This document shows positions 37,689-45,868 of a DNA stretch of 47,805 bases, in pieces. The translations under genes and the position numbers were made by a program. Numbering within the stretch: the stretch's first letter is position 1; the number at the start of each line of letters is the position of its first letter. A model generated the notes under the pieces. It had not been told where the DNA came from. It did no database searches and saw only the letters and a list, made by a program, of their open reading frames with translations. This DNA is from an uncultured Lachnospiraceae bacterium (lineage in GTDB: Bacteria; Bacillota_A; Clostridia; Lachnospirales; Lachnospiraceae): NCBI GenBank assembly GCA_902773195.1, contig CACYDL010000185.1, positions 1 to 47,805 of the forward strand, read 5' to 3'.

Positions 37689-38606
37689 ATGAGAGTATTC
37701 GTGACAGGCGTCGGCGGCCAGCTCGGCCACGACGTGATGAATGAGCTTGCGAAACGGGGCATAGAAGGGATTGGCAGCGACATAGCGCCGGAATACAGCG
37801 GCCTCCGGGACGGGACCGCCGTGACGGACATGCCCTACGTCAGGATGGATATTACGGACAGGGACGAGGTCAGACGGGTGCTCGGGGAAGCGGACGTCGA
37901 TTTCTGCGTCCACTGCGCCGCCTGGACGGCGGTGGACCGGGCGGAGGAGATGCCCGAGGCCTGCCGCAGGGTCAACGCCCTCGGGACCGAAAACATCGCC
38001 GGGGTCTGCGCGGAGAAGGACATCCCCATGATGTATTTCTCGACGGACTACGTGTTTGACGGCAACGGCACGCGGCCCTGGAAGCCGGACGATCCGAGGA
38101 ATCCCCTCGACGTCTACGGAGAGACGAAGGCGGAGGGCGAGATCGCGGTCGAAAGGCTCCTGAAGAAATATTTTATCCTGAGAATCGCCTGGGTCTTCGG
38201 GATCAACGGGAAGAATTTCATCCGCACCATGCTGAATCTGTCAAAGAACCACGATGCCGTGAGGGTCGTCATGGACCAGATCGGCACCCCGACCTATACG
38301 TACGACCTTGCCCGGCTGGTGGTGGACATGATCGGCACGGACCGGTACGGCGTCTACCACGTGACGAACGAAGGACCCTACATTTCCTGGTATGATTTCG
38401 CCCGCGCGATCTTCCGGGAGGCGGGGATCGAAGGAATCAGCGTCATCCCGGTCACCTCCGCCGAGTACGGAGCCGCCGCGAAGCGGCCCTACAACAGCCG
38501 GATGGACCGTTCGCTCATCGCGGAGCGGGGCTTTGCGCCCCTCCCGGAATGGACGGACGCGCTTTCGAGATATATCGCGGTACTGATGGAAAGAGGAGAG
38601 ATCTGA
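37689..38606 (+). CDS. rfbD: dTDP-4-dehydrorhamnose reductase
   Basis: 305 aa. It reduces dTDP-4-keto-L-rhamnose to dTDP-L-rhamnose with NAD(P)H, the last step of the pathway. The Rossmann start is 'MRVFVTGVGGQLGHDVMNEL'; the catalytic YxxxK is Y143/K147 in 'DVYGETKAEGE'; 'HCAAWTAVDRAEEMPEACRR' and 'YFSTDYVFDGNG' are family signatures. It is separated from rfbABC by the exporter and two glycosyltransferase genes and has its own promoter region. 13 nt separate it from the next gene. Confidence 0.96.
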   Translation: MRVFVTGVGGQLGHDVMNELAKRGIEGIGSDIAPEYSGLRDGTAVTDMPYVRMDITDRDEVRRVLGEADVDFCVHCAAWTAVDRAEEMPEACRRVNALGTENIAGVCAEKDIPMMYFSTDYVFDGNGTRPWKPDDPRNPLDVYGETKAEGEIAVERLLKKYFILRIAWVFGINGKNFIRTMLNLSKNHDAVRVVMDQIGTPTYTYDLARLVVDMIGTDRYGVYHVTNEGPYISWYDFARAIFREAGIEGISVIPVTSAEYGAAAKRPYNSRMDRSLIAERGFAPLPEWTDALSRYIAVLMERGEI

Positions 38607-38619
38607 AGGAGAGAGGCGA

Positions 38620-40425
38620 ATGCAGTTTCCCATTACTCCGTACAAAGTAAAGAAGGCGTATCTCTACTGGAAGCATTTCGGGACGAAGGAATTCATCAGC
38701 CGGCTGATGGACAGGATGGAGCCGGAGGACGTCCCCTACGGACCGTGGCGCGACGAGCACCGGGCCCGCGAGGAGGATCTCAGGGAACAGAGAAATCATC
38801 CGATTTCCGGGGCGCCCTGGATCTCCGTGATCGTCCCCGCCTACCGGACCAATGAGCGGTATTTCCAGCAGATGGTGGAGTCTGTCCGGGAGCAGAGCTA
38901 CGAGAACTGGGAGCTTGTCATCGTGGACGCCGGCGCGGGCGAAGAGAAGGAAAACGGAAAGAAGAAAACCGTCAAAGAGATGACGGAGGCGTTCCGTTCC
39001 GAGGATTCCAGGATCTGCCTCGTCGAGCTGGAGGAGAACCTGGGCATCGCCGAAAACACGAACCGCGGCGTAAAAGCCGCCCACGGGGAGTACGTCGCGT
39101 TTCTCGACCACGACGACCTCCTGGAGCCGGACGCCCTCTACGAGGCGGCGAAGCGCACGAAGGAAGGCGCGGACCTGATCTACACCGACGAGGACAAGGT
39201 GACGTCCGACCGCTCCCGGTACTATCAGCCTCATTTCAAGCCGGAGTTCAACCTGGACCTTCTCCGGTCGAACAACTATATCACTCATTTTCTCGTGGTG
39301 AAGAAGTCCCTGGCGGAGAGCGCCGGGCTGTTTGATCCCTCCATGGACGGAGCGCAGGACTACGACTTTATTTTCCGCTGCGCCGAGCAGGCCTCGAAGA
39401 TCGTCCGGATCCCGAGGGTGCTGTATCACTGGCGGACCCACGAGACTTCCACCGCGGACAACCCCATGAGCAAGACCTACGCCTATGAGGCGGGGAAGCG
39501 GGCCATCGAGGGCAATCTCCGGAGGACCGGGACCGAGGGCACGGTGGAGCTGCTGCCGGACTTCGGGTTCTACCGCGTGAGATACCCCGTCAAGGGGGAA
39601 CCGATGGTCTCCGTGGTCATCCCCAACAAGGACGAGAGCGACGCCCTGAGGAGCTGCCTGGAAGCCCTGCTGGACACCGGCTATCCGAATCTGGAGATCG
39701 TGATCGTCGAAAACGGCAGCACCGAGCGGGAGACGTTTGAATTCTACCGGACGATCTCGGCGCTGGACGCGGTCCATCTGGTCCGCTGGAAGAAGGATTT
39801 CAACTACTCCGCCGTCAACAATTACGGCGTGAAATACACCCACGGGGACTACATCCTGTTCCTCAACAACGACGTGCGCGGAACCATCTCCAAGGACTGG
39901 CTCACCGAGATGCTCGGCGTGTGCATGCGCCCGGACGTGGGGATCGTGGGCGCGAAGCTCTACTATCCGGACAACCGGATTCAGAGCGCCGGGGTGGTCG
40001 TCGGCATGGGCGGCATCGCCGGCTCCATGTTCGTCAATCTTCCCAGGGGGAGGAGCGGCTACATGCACAAGGCTTCCCTCATGCAGGATCTCAGCGCCGT
40101 GACCGCGGCGTGCATGCTGGTCAGGCGGGAGGCCTACGTCAAGGCAGGTGGCTTCACCGAGGAGCTGCCGGTGGCCTTCAACGACGTGGATTTCTGTCTG
40201 AAGGTGGCGAAGTGCGGCTACAGGATCGTCTACGATCCCTTCGCCGAGCTCTACCACGACGAATCGAGAACCCGCGGACCGGAGGATACGCCCGAGAAGG
40301 TCCGCCGCTTCCAGAACGAGATAGAATATTTCCGGACCGCGTGGACGGATATCCTGAAGGACGGCGATCCCAACTACAATCCGAACCTGTCGGTCAAGAA
40401 ATGGAACTATTCGCTCCGGGTGTAG
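38620..40425 (+). CDS. Tandem-domain GT2 glycosyltransferase
   Basis: 601 aa. A short basic N-terminus is followed by GT2 domain A (about 66-300; 'ISVIVPAYRTNERYFQ', LDHDD, YTDEDK, 'QDYDFIFRCAEQ', 'LYHWRTHETSTA') and GT2 domain B (about 325-590; 'VSVVIPNKDESDALRSC', 'DFNYSAVNNYGV', FLNNDVR). It has no beta modules and no methyltransferase or kinase part, so it is a trimmed version of its two larger neighbours, with the same C-terminal NYNPNLSV...YSL signature. GGAGAGAGG precedes the ATG. Probably an elongating rhamnosyltransferase of the same polymer; linkage unknown. Confidence 0.9.
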   Translation: MQFPITPYKVKKAYLYWKHFGTKEFISRLMDRMEPEDVPYGPWRDEHRAREEDLREQRNHPISGAPWISVIVPAYRTNERYFQQMVESVREQSYENWELVIVDAGAGEEKENGKKKTVKEMTEAFRSEDSRICLVELEENLGIAENTNRGVKAAHGEYVAFLDHDDLLEPDALYEAAKRTKEGADLIYTDEDKVTSDRSRYYQPHFKPEFNLDLLRSNNYITHFLVVKKSLAESAGLFDPSMDGAQDYDFIFRCAEQASKIVRIPRVLYHWRTHETSTADNPMSKTYAYEAGKRAIEGNLRRTGTEGTVELLPDFGFYRVRYPVKGEPMVSVVIPNKDESDALRSCLEALLDTGYPNLEIVIVENGSTERETFEFYRTISALDAVHLVRWKKDFNYSAVNNYGVKYTHGDYILFLNNDVRGTISKDWLTEMLGVCMRPDVGIVGAKLYYPDNRIQSAGVVVGMGGIAGSMFVNLPRGRSGYMHKASLMQDLSAVTAACMLVRREAYVKAGGFTEELPVAFNDVDFCLKVAKCGYRIVYDPFAELYHDESRTRGPEDTPEKVRRFQNEIEYFRTAWTDILKDGDPNYNPNLSVKKWNYSLRV

Positions 40426-40444
40426 CGGGAGGCGCTGTCCGGCT

Positions 40445-41428
40445 ATGGCTCACAGAACATCGATCGTGATACCGAACTACAACGGCATACAGTATCTGGA
40501 GACCTGCCTGCGGGCCCTGGAGGCGCAGACGCGGAAGGCGGACCTGGTGATCGTCGTCGACAACGGCTCCTCGGACGGAAGTGTGGATTTTATCCGGGAG
40601 CGGTTTCCCGGGACGGAGCTGATCTGCTTCGGCGAAAATACCGGCTTCTGCGGGGCGGTCAACGCCGGCATCCGGGCTTCCGCCGAGGCGGGGATGGACT
40701 ACTGTATTCTGCTGAACAACGACACAAAGGCGGAGTCCGGCTTTACCGAAGCCCTGGTGAAGGCGATGGAAGAGGATCCCGCCGTTTTTTCGTGTCAGGC
40801 AAAGATGCTCCGCATGGCGGAGCCCTCCCGGATGGACGACGCGGGCGACCTCTACTGCGCCCTCGGATGGGCCTTCGCCAGGGGAAAGGGACAGCCGGAG
40901 GAGCGGTTCTGCCGGAGGGAGAACATCTTCTCCTCCTGCGCCGGCGCCGCGATCTACAGGATGGAGATCCTGGACCGCATCGGCATCTTTGACGAGAACC
41001 ACTTCGCGTATCTGGAGGACACGGACATCGGGTGGAGGGCGAGAATTCACGGATACCGCAACGTCTTCGTCCCCGAGGCCCGGGTGCTGCACGTCGGCAG
41101 CGCCACCAGCGGCTCCGTCTACAACCTCTTCAAGGTGAAGAATACGTCGCGGAACAGCATCTACCTCATCTCCAAGAACATGCCCGTGCCGCAGATCCTC
41201 CTGAACCTGCCGTTTCTTCTGGCCGGCTTTGCCGTCAAGGCGGTCTTCTTCGCCTGCAGGGGCTTCGGAAGGGAGTACGTCGGAGGCATCCGCCAGGGCT
41301 TTGCCCTCAGCGCGCGGGGGAGACGCGAGGGGAGAAGGGTGAAATTCCGCTCCGAAAATCTGCCCCATTACCTGAAAATCCAGGCGGAGCTGTGGGTCAA
41401 CATCGCGAGAAGACTGCTGAGAAGATAG
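40445..41428 (+). CDS. GT2 glycosyltransferase (rhamnosyltransferase-like)
   Basis: 327 aa, one catalytic domain. 'TSIVIPNYNGIQYLETCL' is the nucleotide-sugar-binding start, LLNNDTK holds the metal aspartate, and 'FAYLEDTDIGWRARIHGYRN' contains the ED catalytic region. The C-terminal helical part includes hydrophobic 'LLNLPFLLAGFAVKAVFFAC', suggesting membrane association. It resembles WbbL-like rhamnosyltransferases, but the exact donor is not determined. GGGAGG lies 12 bases upstream. It ends the rfbD operon. Confidence 0.88.
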   Translation: MAHRTSIVIPNYNGIQYLETCLRALEAQTRKADLVIVVDNGSSDGSVDFIRERFPGTELICFGENTGFCGAVNAGIRASAEAGMDYCILLNNDTKAESGFTEALVKAMEEDPAVFSCQAKMLRMAEPSRMDDAGDLYCALGWAFARGKGQPEERFCRRENIFSSCAGAAIYRMEILDRIGIFDENHFAYLEDTDIGWRARIHGYRNVFVPEARVLHVGSATSGSVYNLFKVKNTSRNSIYLISKNMPVPQILLNLPFLLAGFAVKAVFFACRGFGREYVGGIRQGFALSARGRREGRRVKFRSENLPHYLKIQAELWVNIARRLLRR

Positions 41429-41496
41429 GTCTGTTCCGCGGGCCTTCGGGTGGGTGAAGCGGATCTCTCCGTGGCCCCGGCCGGCGGATTTCCCGC

Positions 41497-41525
41497 TTGC
41501 CTTGCGTGCGGGGATATAGTATATT
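41497..41525 (+). promoter_or_regulatory. Promoter for the priming sugar-phosphate transferase gene
   Basis: TTGCCT (41497-41502) and TATATT (41520-41525) are spaced by 17 bp in an A/T-rich patch within the 175-nt gap after the 327-aa glycosyltransferase gene. The rest of the gap shows no other gene. Confidence 0.65.
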
Positions 41526-41603
41526 TGTTAATATTCAGGGATTCGAAACGCTGACGCTGTGCCGTCGGCTTTTTGAACAGAGCGGAAGTACGGGGATACC
41601 GAT

Positions 41604-43010
41604 TTGATTGAAGAAAATCAAAAGTATTTCAGCCGGCTTCTGGCTGTGGGTGACGCCGCGATTATCGCGTTTTCATACTGGCTTGCATGGTATCTGAAGT
41701 TCCGCAGCCGGATTCTTCCGGGCAGTTCGGTCGAGACAGTGTCGTTTACATCTTATATGACGGCGCTGTTTTTTATCATACCCAGTCTTCTGGTGATCTA
41801 CTGGGGATTCAGCCTGTATACCACGAACCGGATGAAGGGCCGGAGATCCGAGATCGGCAATGTGATTCTCGCCAATATGATCGGTTTCTTCCTCTTCATC
41901 GTGGTGCTGTTCACGCTGCATCAGGACAACTGGTCGCGAACCATGATCGCGGTGTTCTTCGTCCTGAATACGACGCTGGACCTGATTCTGCGCTTCAGCA
42001 TCTGGCACGTCATCAGGGATATGCGGCGCCGGGGCCTCAACGTCAGAAACGTCCTCCTCGTCGGCTACAGCCGGGCGGCGGAGGAGTACATCGACCGCGT
42101 CAGGATGAACCCGCAGTGGGGCTACAACATCCGCGGCATTCTGGACGACCGGATCGAGGCCGGGACGGAATACAAGGGCATCCGGGTTCTGGGCAGGATC
42201 GACAACCTCATGATCATCCTGCCGGAGAATCATCTGGACGAGATCGCGATCACGATGGGCCTGTCGGAGTACTACCGGCTGGAGTCCATTGTGTCTCTGT
42301 GCGAAAAATCGGGGGTCCACACCAAGTTCATCCCCGACTACAACAACATCATCCCGACCAAGCCCTACACCGAGGACATCCTGGGACTGCCGGTGATCAA
42401 CATCCGCTACGTCCCGCTGTCGAATACGTTCCCCGCGATGATCAAGAGACTGATCGACATCGTGGGAAGCCTGTTCTGCATCGTGTTCTTCTCGCCCATC
42501 ATGCTGATTTTTGCCGTCGCGGTGAAGCTCACGTCCCCGGGCCCTTTGATCTACGCCCAGGAGCGAGTGGGGCTGAGAAACCGGAAGTTCATGATGTACA
42601 AGTTCCGCTCCATGGTCGTGCAGGATGAGAACTCCGAGAAGCGGAAGTGGACGACGAGGGACGACCCCCGGGTCACCCGCGTCGGCCGGTTCATGAGAAA
42701 AACCAGCATCGACGAGATGCCCCAGTTCTTCAACGTCCTCAAGGGCGAGATGTCGCTGGTGGGGCCGAGGCCGGAGAGGCCGTATTTTGTGGAGAAATTT
42801 CAGGAGGAGATTCCCCGCTACATGGTGAAGCACCAGGTCCGCCCGGGCATGACGGGCTGGGCGCAGATCCACGGCTACAGGGGGGACACGTCGATCCGAA
42901 AGAGAATCGACTACGACCTCTATTACATCGAAAACTGGACCCTGGGACTGGATTTCAAGATCCTGTTCCTGACGGTATTCAGCGGATTTGTGAACAAAAA
43001 TGCCTACTGA
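41604..43010 (+). CDS. Polyprenyl-phosphate sugar-1-phosphate transferase (WbaP/WcaJ family)
   Basis: 468 aa. Four N-terminal membrane helices (for example 'AALFF'-type helices around 50-75 and 85-110) precede a Rossmann-like soluble part ('[20 protein letters not shown]'), a fifth hydrophobic segment ('IVGSLFCIVFFSPIMLIFAV') and the catalytic bacterial sugar transferase domain with 'YAQERVGLRNRKFMMYKFRS', VGPRPERP and 'RPGMTGWAQIHGYRGDTSI'. This family moves a sugar-1-phosphate from a nucleotide sugar to undecaprenyl phosphate, starting glycan assembly at the inner face of the membrane. The start codon is TTG with GGGG upstream; no nearby ATG is in frame. Sugar specificity (Glc, Gal or other) cannot be read from sequence. 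Confidence 0.92.
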   Translation: MIEENQKYFSRLLAVGDAAIIAFSYWLAWYLKFRSRILPGSSVETVSFTSYMTALFFIIPSLLVIYWGFSLYTTNRMKGRRSEIGNVILANMIGFFLFIVVLFTLHQDNWSRTMIAVFFVLNTTLDLILRFSIWHVIRDMRRRGLNVRNVLLVGYSRAAEEYIDRVRMNPQWGYNIRGILDDRIEAGTEYKGIRVLGRIDNLMIILPENHLDEIAITMGLSEYYRLESIVSLCEKSGVHTKFIPDYNNIIPTKPYTEDILGLPVINIRYVPLSNTFPAMIKRLIDIVGSLFCIVFFSPIMLIFAVAVKLTSPGPLIYAQERVGLRNRKFMMYKFRSMVVQDENSEKRKWTTRDDPRVTRVGRFMRKTSIDEMPQFFNVLKGEMSLVGPRPERPYFVEKFQEEIPRYMVKHQVRPGMTGWAQIHGYRGDTSIRKRIDYDLYYIENWTLGLDFKILFLTVFSGFVNKNAY

Positions 43011-43075
43011 GCCCGCGGGGCGGCGCTCGGACAGCCGGACGACGGTCCGTGACGGAGGCATCCGGCTGTGTCTCA

Positions 43076-43081
43076 TATAAT
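43076..43081 (+). promoter_or_regulatory. Possible -10 box before the LCP gene
   Basis: A perfect TATAAT lies 20 bp before the LCP start codon, with no recognisable -35 at normal spacing. The transcript leader would be only about 14 nt. Confidence 0.4.
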
Positions 43082-43101
43082 GGCGGAAGAAGGAAAACGC
43101 A

Positions 43102-44628
43102 ATGTCTCATTCAAACGGAAATAACGGCAGACGGGGCAAGAAGAAGACCGGACGGATCGTCTTCCTCGTTGAAGTTATTCTGCTTATCGCGCTTGCGGCG
43201 GGCATCTTTGTATTTGCGAGAATCAGCGACAGTCTTCGCAGCATCGGCTCCGGGACGGGAAACCCCGGAAACGGGGTGACCGGCCAGGCCGTATCTGCGG
43301 GAGACGGGGGCGCGGTGGTTTCCGCCGGAGGAGACGCGGTGACCGCGGGGACGGACGGAACCGGGACCCTCACCGGAAACGGCGGGTCCATCGGCGAGGG
43401 AGCCGTAAACCTGCAGGGCAGGACCCAGGTGACGCCGGACCCGAACTTTGACGCCGACGCCGCGGAGGAAAACCTCGGGGTATCTCAGAACCAGAAGCTG
43501 AAGGGCTACACCAATATCGCCCTGATCGGCATCGATTCCAGAAATTCCGAGCAGATCGATTACGCCAACAGCGACACCATGATCGTCGCCAGCATCAACA
43601 ACGGGACCGGCATGGTCCGTATGATCTCCCTCTACCGCGACACGCTCCTCAACATCGGAACGAAGAGCGGCGCGGAGGAGTCCGCCGGAGGGAACGGCGC
43701 GGCGTCCGTCGAGGAGACCGCGGCGGCAGGCGCGGAGGCCGAGGAAGCCGGCGCGGAGTCCGAAGTGCGGTACGCCAGCAACGATGAGTTCGACGAGGCG
43801 GCCCTCTCCGAGGAATCCAATGACTTCTCCGGAAGCCCGGAGCCGGACGGCCATTACAACAAGGCCAACGCGGCCTACGCCAACGGAAGCGCGAAGCAGC
43901 TTCTGACCATGCTGAACCGGAATCTTGATCTCAACATTCACGACTACATCGTCGTGGATTTCAACGGAGTGGCCAAGCTGGTGGACGACATCGACGGCAT
44001 CGACGTCTGGATGACCGAGCAGGAGGTCATTCACATGAACAACTACTGCGTCGAGACGTCCCAGGTCACCGGCCTCGCCTATGAGCCGGTGGAGCCTCAG
44101 AAGGACGCCCAGTACTATCACCTGAACGGCGTTCAGGCCGTCTCCTACGCCAGGATCCGCTACACCACCGGCAGCGACATGAAGAGGACCCAGCGGCAGA
44201 GGGTCGTCATCGAGAAGGTCGTCAGCAAGGCGAAGAGCAAGGGGATTCAGACGGTGCAGGCGATGATCAGGGACGTGTTCCCGCTCTGCAGGACATCCCT
44301 CTCCTCCACGGAGATCATACGGCTCGCGTCCCAGATGTTCAGCTATGAGATCGAGAAGACGTCGGGCTTCCCGTTTGAGCACCTTGAGAAAAACGTCACC
44401 TGCGGATCGAGGACCCTCGACGCGGTCGTCCCCGTGACGCTGGCGGAGAACGTGTCCGAGCTCCACGAATTCCTCTTTGACGAGGAAAACTACGAGGTCA
44501 GCGCCACCGTCGCGGAGTACAGCGCCGATATCGAGCGCCTGTCGAACCTGACGGAGAAGAGCCGCGAGAGCGCCATCGAGAACAGCGTCATCGGGATGTC
44601 GGGCGGAGAAGCGGACATCGTGACGTGA
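43102..44628 (+). CDS. LytR-CpsA-Psr family glycopolymer transferase
   Basis: 508 aa. A basic N-terminus and membrane helix (about 19-41) place the catalytic domain outside. A Gly/Thr-rich linker leads to the LCP domain: 'NIALIGIDSR', 'NSDTMIVASINNGTGMVRMI', LYRDTL (R179, D180), 'INIHDYIVVDFNGVAKLVDD'-type core and 'YARIRYTTGSDMKRTQRQRV', with arginines that bind the lipid pyrophosphate. LCP enzymes attach undecaprenyl-linked glycans to peptidoglycan. Odd: about 60 Ala/Glu/Ser-rich residues (190-250) are inserted right after the RDT strand, before 'NKANAAYANG'. The place in the cluster, straight after the priming transferase, fits attachment of the rhamnose polymer to the wall. AGAAGGAAAA is upstream. 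Confidence 0.93.
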   Translation: MSHSNGNNGRRGKKKTGRIVFLVEVILLIALAAGIFVFARISDSLRSIGSGTGNPGNGVTGQAVSAGDGGAVVSAGGDAVTAGTDGTGTLTGNGGSIGEGAVNLQGRTQVTPDPNFDADAAEENLGVSQNQKLKGYTNIALIGIDSRNSEQIDYANSDTMIVASINNGTGMVRMISLYRDTLLNIGTKSGAEESAGGNGAASVEETAAAGAEAEEAGAESEVRYASNDEFDEAALSEESNDFSGSPEPDGHYNKANAAYANGSAKQLLTMLNRNLDLNIHDYIVVDFNGVAKLVDDIDGIDVWMTEQEVIHMNNYCVETSQVTGLAYEPVEPQKDAQYYHLNGVQAVSYARIRYTTGSDMKRTQRQRVVIEKVVSKAKSKGIQTVQAMIRDVFPLCRTSLSSTEIIRLASQMFSYEIEKTSGFPFEHLEKNVTCGSRTLDAVVPVTLAENVSELHEFLFDEENYEVSATVAEYSADIERLSNLTEKSRESAIENSVIGMSGGEADIVT

Positions 44629-44680
44629 CGCGTGAGAGGGGCCAGAGGGGACCGCTCCGATCCTTGAAAAAGACATACAG

Positions 44681-44722
44681 AGTACCATCGGATATGATAC
44701 ATATTTGATGGTACTATTTTTA
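44681..44722 (+). terminator. Rho-independent terminator after the LCP gene
   Basis: AGTACCATC (44681-44689) pairs perfectly with GATGGTACT (44707-44715), followed by ATTTTTAT. The 17-nt loop can fold further (ATATG/CATAT). An A-run at 44667-44671 lies before the stem. It separates the LCP gene from the next glycosyltransferase gene; no convincing promoter was found in the rest of this 195-nt gap. Confidence 0.85.
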
Positions 44723-44823
44723 TCCCGTCGGGGAAGAGCCGTCCGGGGGCGCGCGGGCGCGGTCCGGGTTCTTTTCCGGCAGCCGCACGCGAAGCGGCGC
44801 TGAAGGTTTTGCGGGGAGAAATT

Positions 44824-45768
44824 ATGGGGACAAAATCGGTGGATGTCATCATACCCACCTTTCGGCCGGACAGCTCCTTCCGGTCTCTTCTGGAGCAGCT
44901 GGACAGACAGAGCGTCAGGCCCGATCATATCCTGATTATCAATACGGGAGAAGAGAACTGGAACGAGGAGCTGGCGGCCGGCATTCCGAATGCCGAGGTA
45001 TTTCACATCACGAAAAAGGAGTTTGATCACGCGGCGACAAGAAATATGGGCGCCGGCTTTTCGAATGCGGATTACCTGATCTTCATGACCCAGGACGCGG
45101 TTCCCGCGGATCACCTGCTCGTCGAGAAGCTGCTGCAGTCCTTCGACGATCCTCTGGTCAGGGTTTCTTACGCCCGGCAGCTCCCGAAGCCGGATTCCAG
45201 GATCGCGGAGGCCTTCGTCCGCATCTACAACTATCCCGACGAGAGCAGGATCCAGAAAATCGAAGATACCGCGGAGCGCGGCGTCAAGGCCTTTTTCTGT
45301 TCGGACGTGTGCGCCTGCTACGAGAGAGGCCTTTTTACGGAGATGCACGGCTTCAGCGCGCCCGCTATTTTCAACGAGGACATGGTCTACGCCGGGAGAA
45401 TCATGAATCTCGGCTACTGTGTGCGCTACGCGGCGGACGCGGTTGTCATTCATTCCCACAACTACACGGCATCCCAGCAGTTCCGCAGGAATTTCGACAA
45501 CGGCGTCTCCCAGGCGATGCACCCCGAGATCTTCGGGAGGGTCAGATCCGAGGGAGAGGGCGTCCGGATGGTGAAGTTCGTCGCCGGAAAACTGAAGGAT
45601 TCCGGAAGGCTCTATCTGCTCCCCGGCTTCTGCGTCCAGTGCGCCGCCCGGCTCCTGGGCTTCCGGATGGGAAAGGCCTTCCGCCGTCTGCCGCGCTGGC
45701 TCGTGCGGGCGTGCTCCTCCAACAGGGAATTCTGGAGAAACGGCATTCCGGCGGACAGAGAATTCTGA
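44824..45768 (+). CDS. GT2 rhamnosyltransferase-like protein
   Basis: 314 aa. 'VDVIIPTFRPDSSFRSLLEQ', then 'KKEFDHAATRNMGA', 'YLIFMTQDAVPAD' and 'VRVSYARQLPKPDS' match the rhamnosyltransferase branch of GT2 (RgpB/RfbN-like). 'NEDMVYAGRIMNLGY' supplies the catalytic acidic pair. The C-terminus is basic and amphipathic ('LGFRMGKAFRRLPRWLVRAC'), suited to membrane contact. GGGGAG lies just before ATG 44824; a slightly longer in-frame start at 44809 would destroy that spacing. It probably adds rhamnose at a defined position such as the linker region. Confidence 0.88.
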   Translation: MGTKSVDVIIPTFRPDSSFRSLLEQLDRQSVRPDHILIINTGEENWNEELAAGIPNAEVFHITKKEFDHAATRNMGAGFSNADYLIFMTQDAVPADHLLVEKLLQSFDDPLVRVSYARQLPKPDSRIAEAFVRIYNYPDESRIQKIEDTAERGVKAFFCSDVCACYERGLFTEMHGFSAPAIFNEDMVYAGRIMNLGYCVRYAADAVVIHSHNYTASQQFRRNFDNGVSQAMHPEIFGRVRSEGEGVRMVKFVAGKLKDSGRLYLLPGFCVQCAARLLGFRMGKAFRRLPRWLVRACSSNREFWRNGIPADREF

Positions 45769-45868
45769 TTCACGTTTTGATCACAAATATCATATAAGCT
45801 GATGTCCGTCAGAAGGGGATCAGCCGGGCGCCGCGGGGAGACGCCGCGCCGGAAAGGAATTGGCTCAT

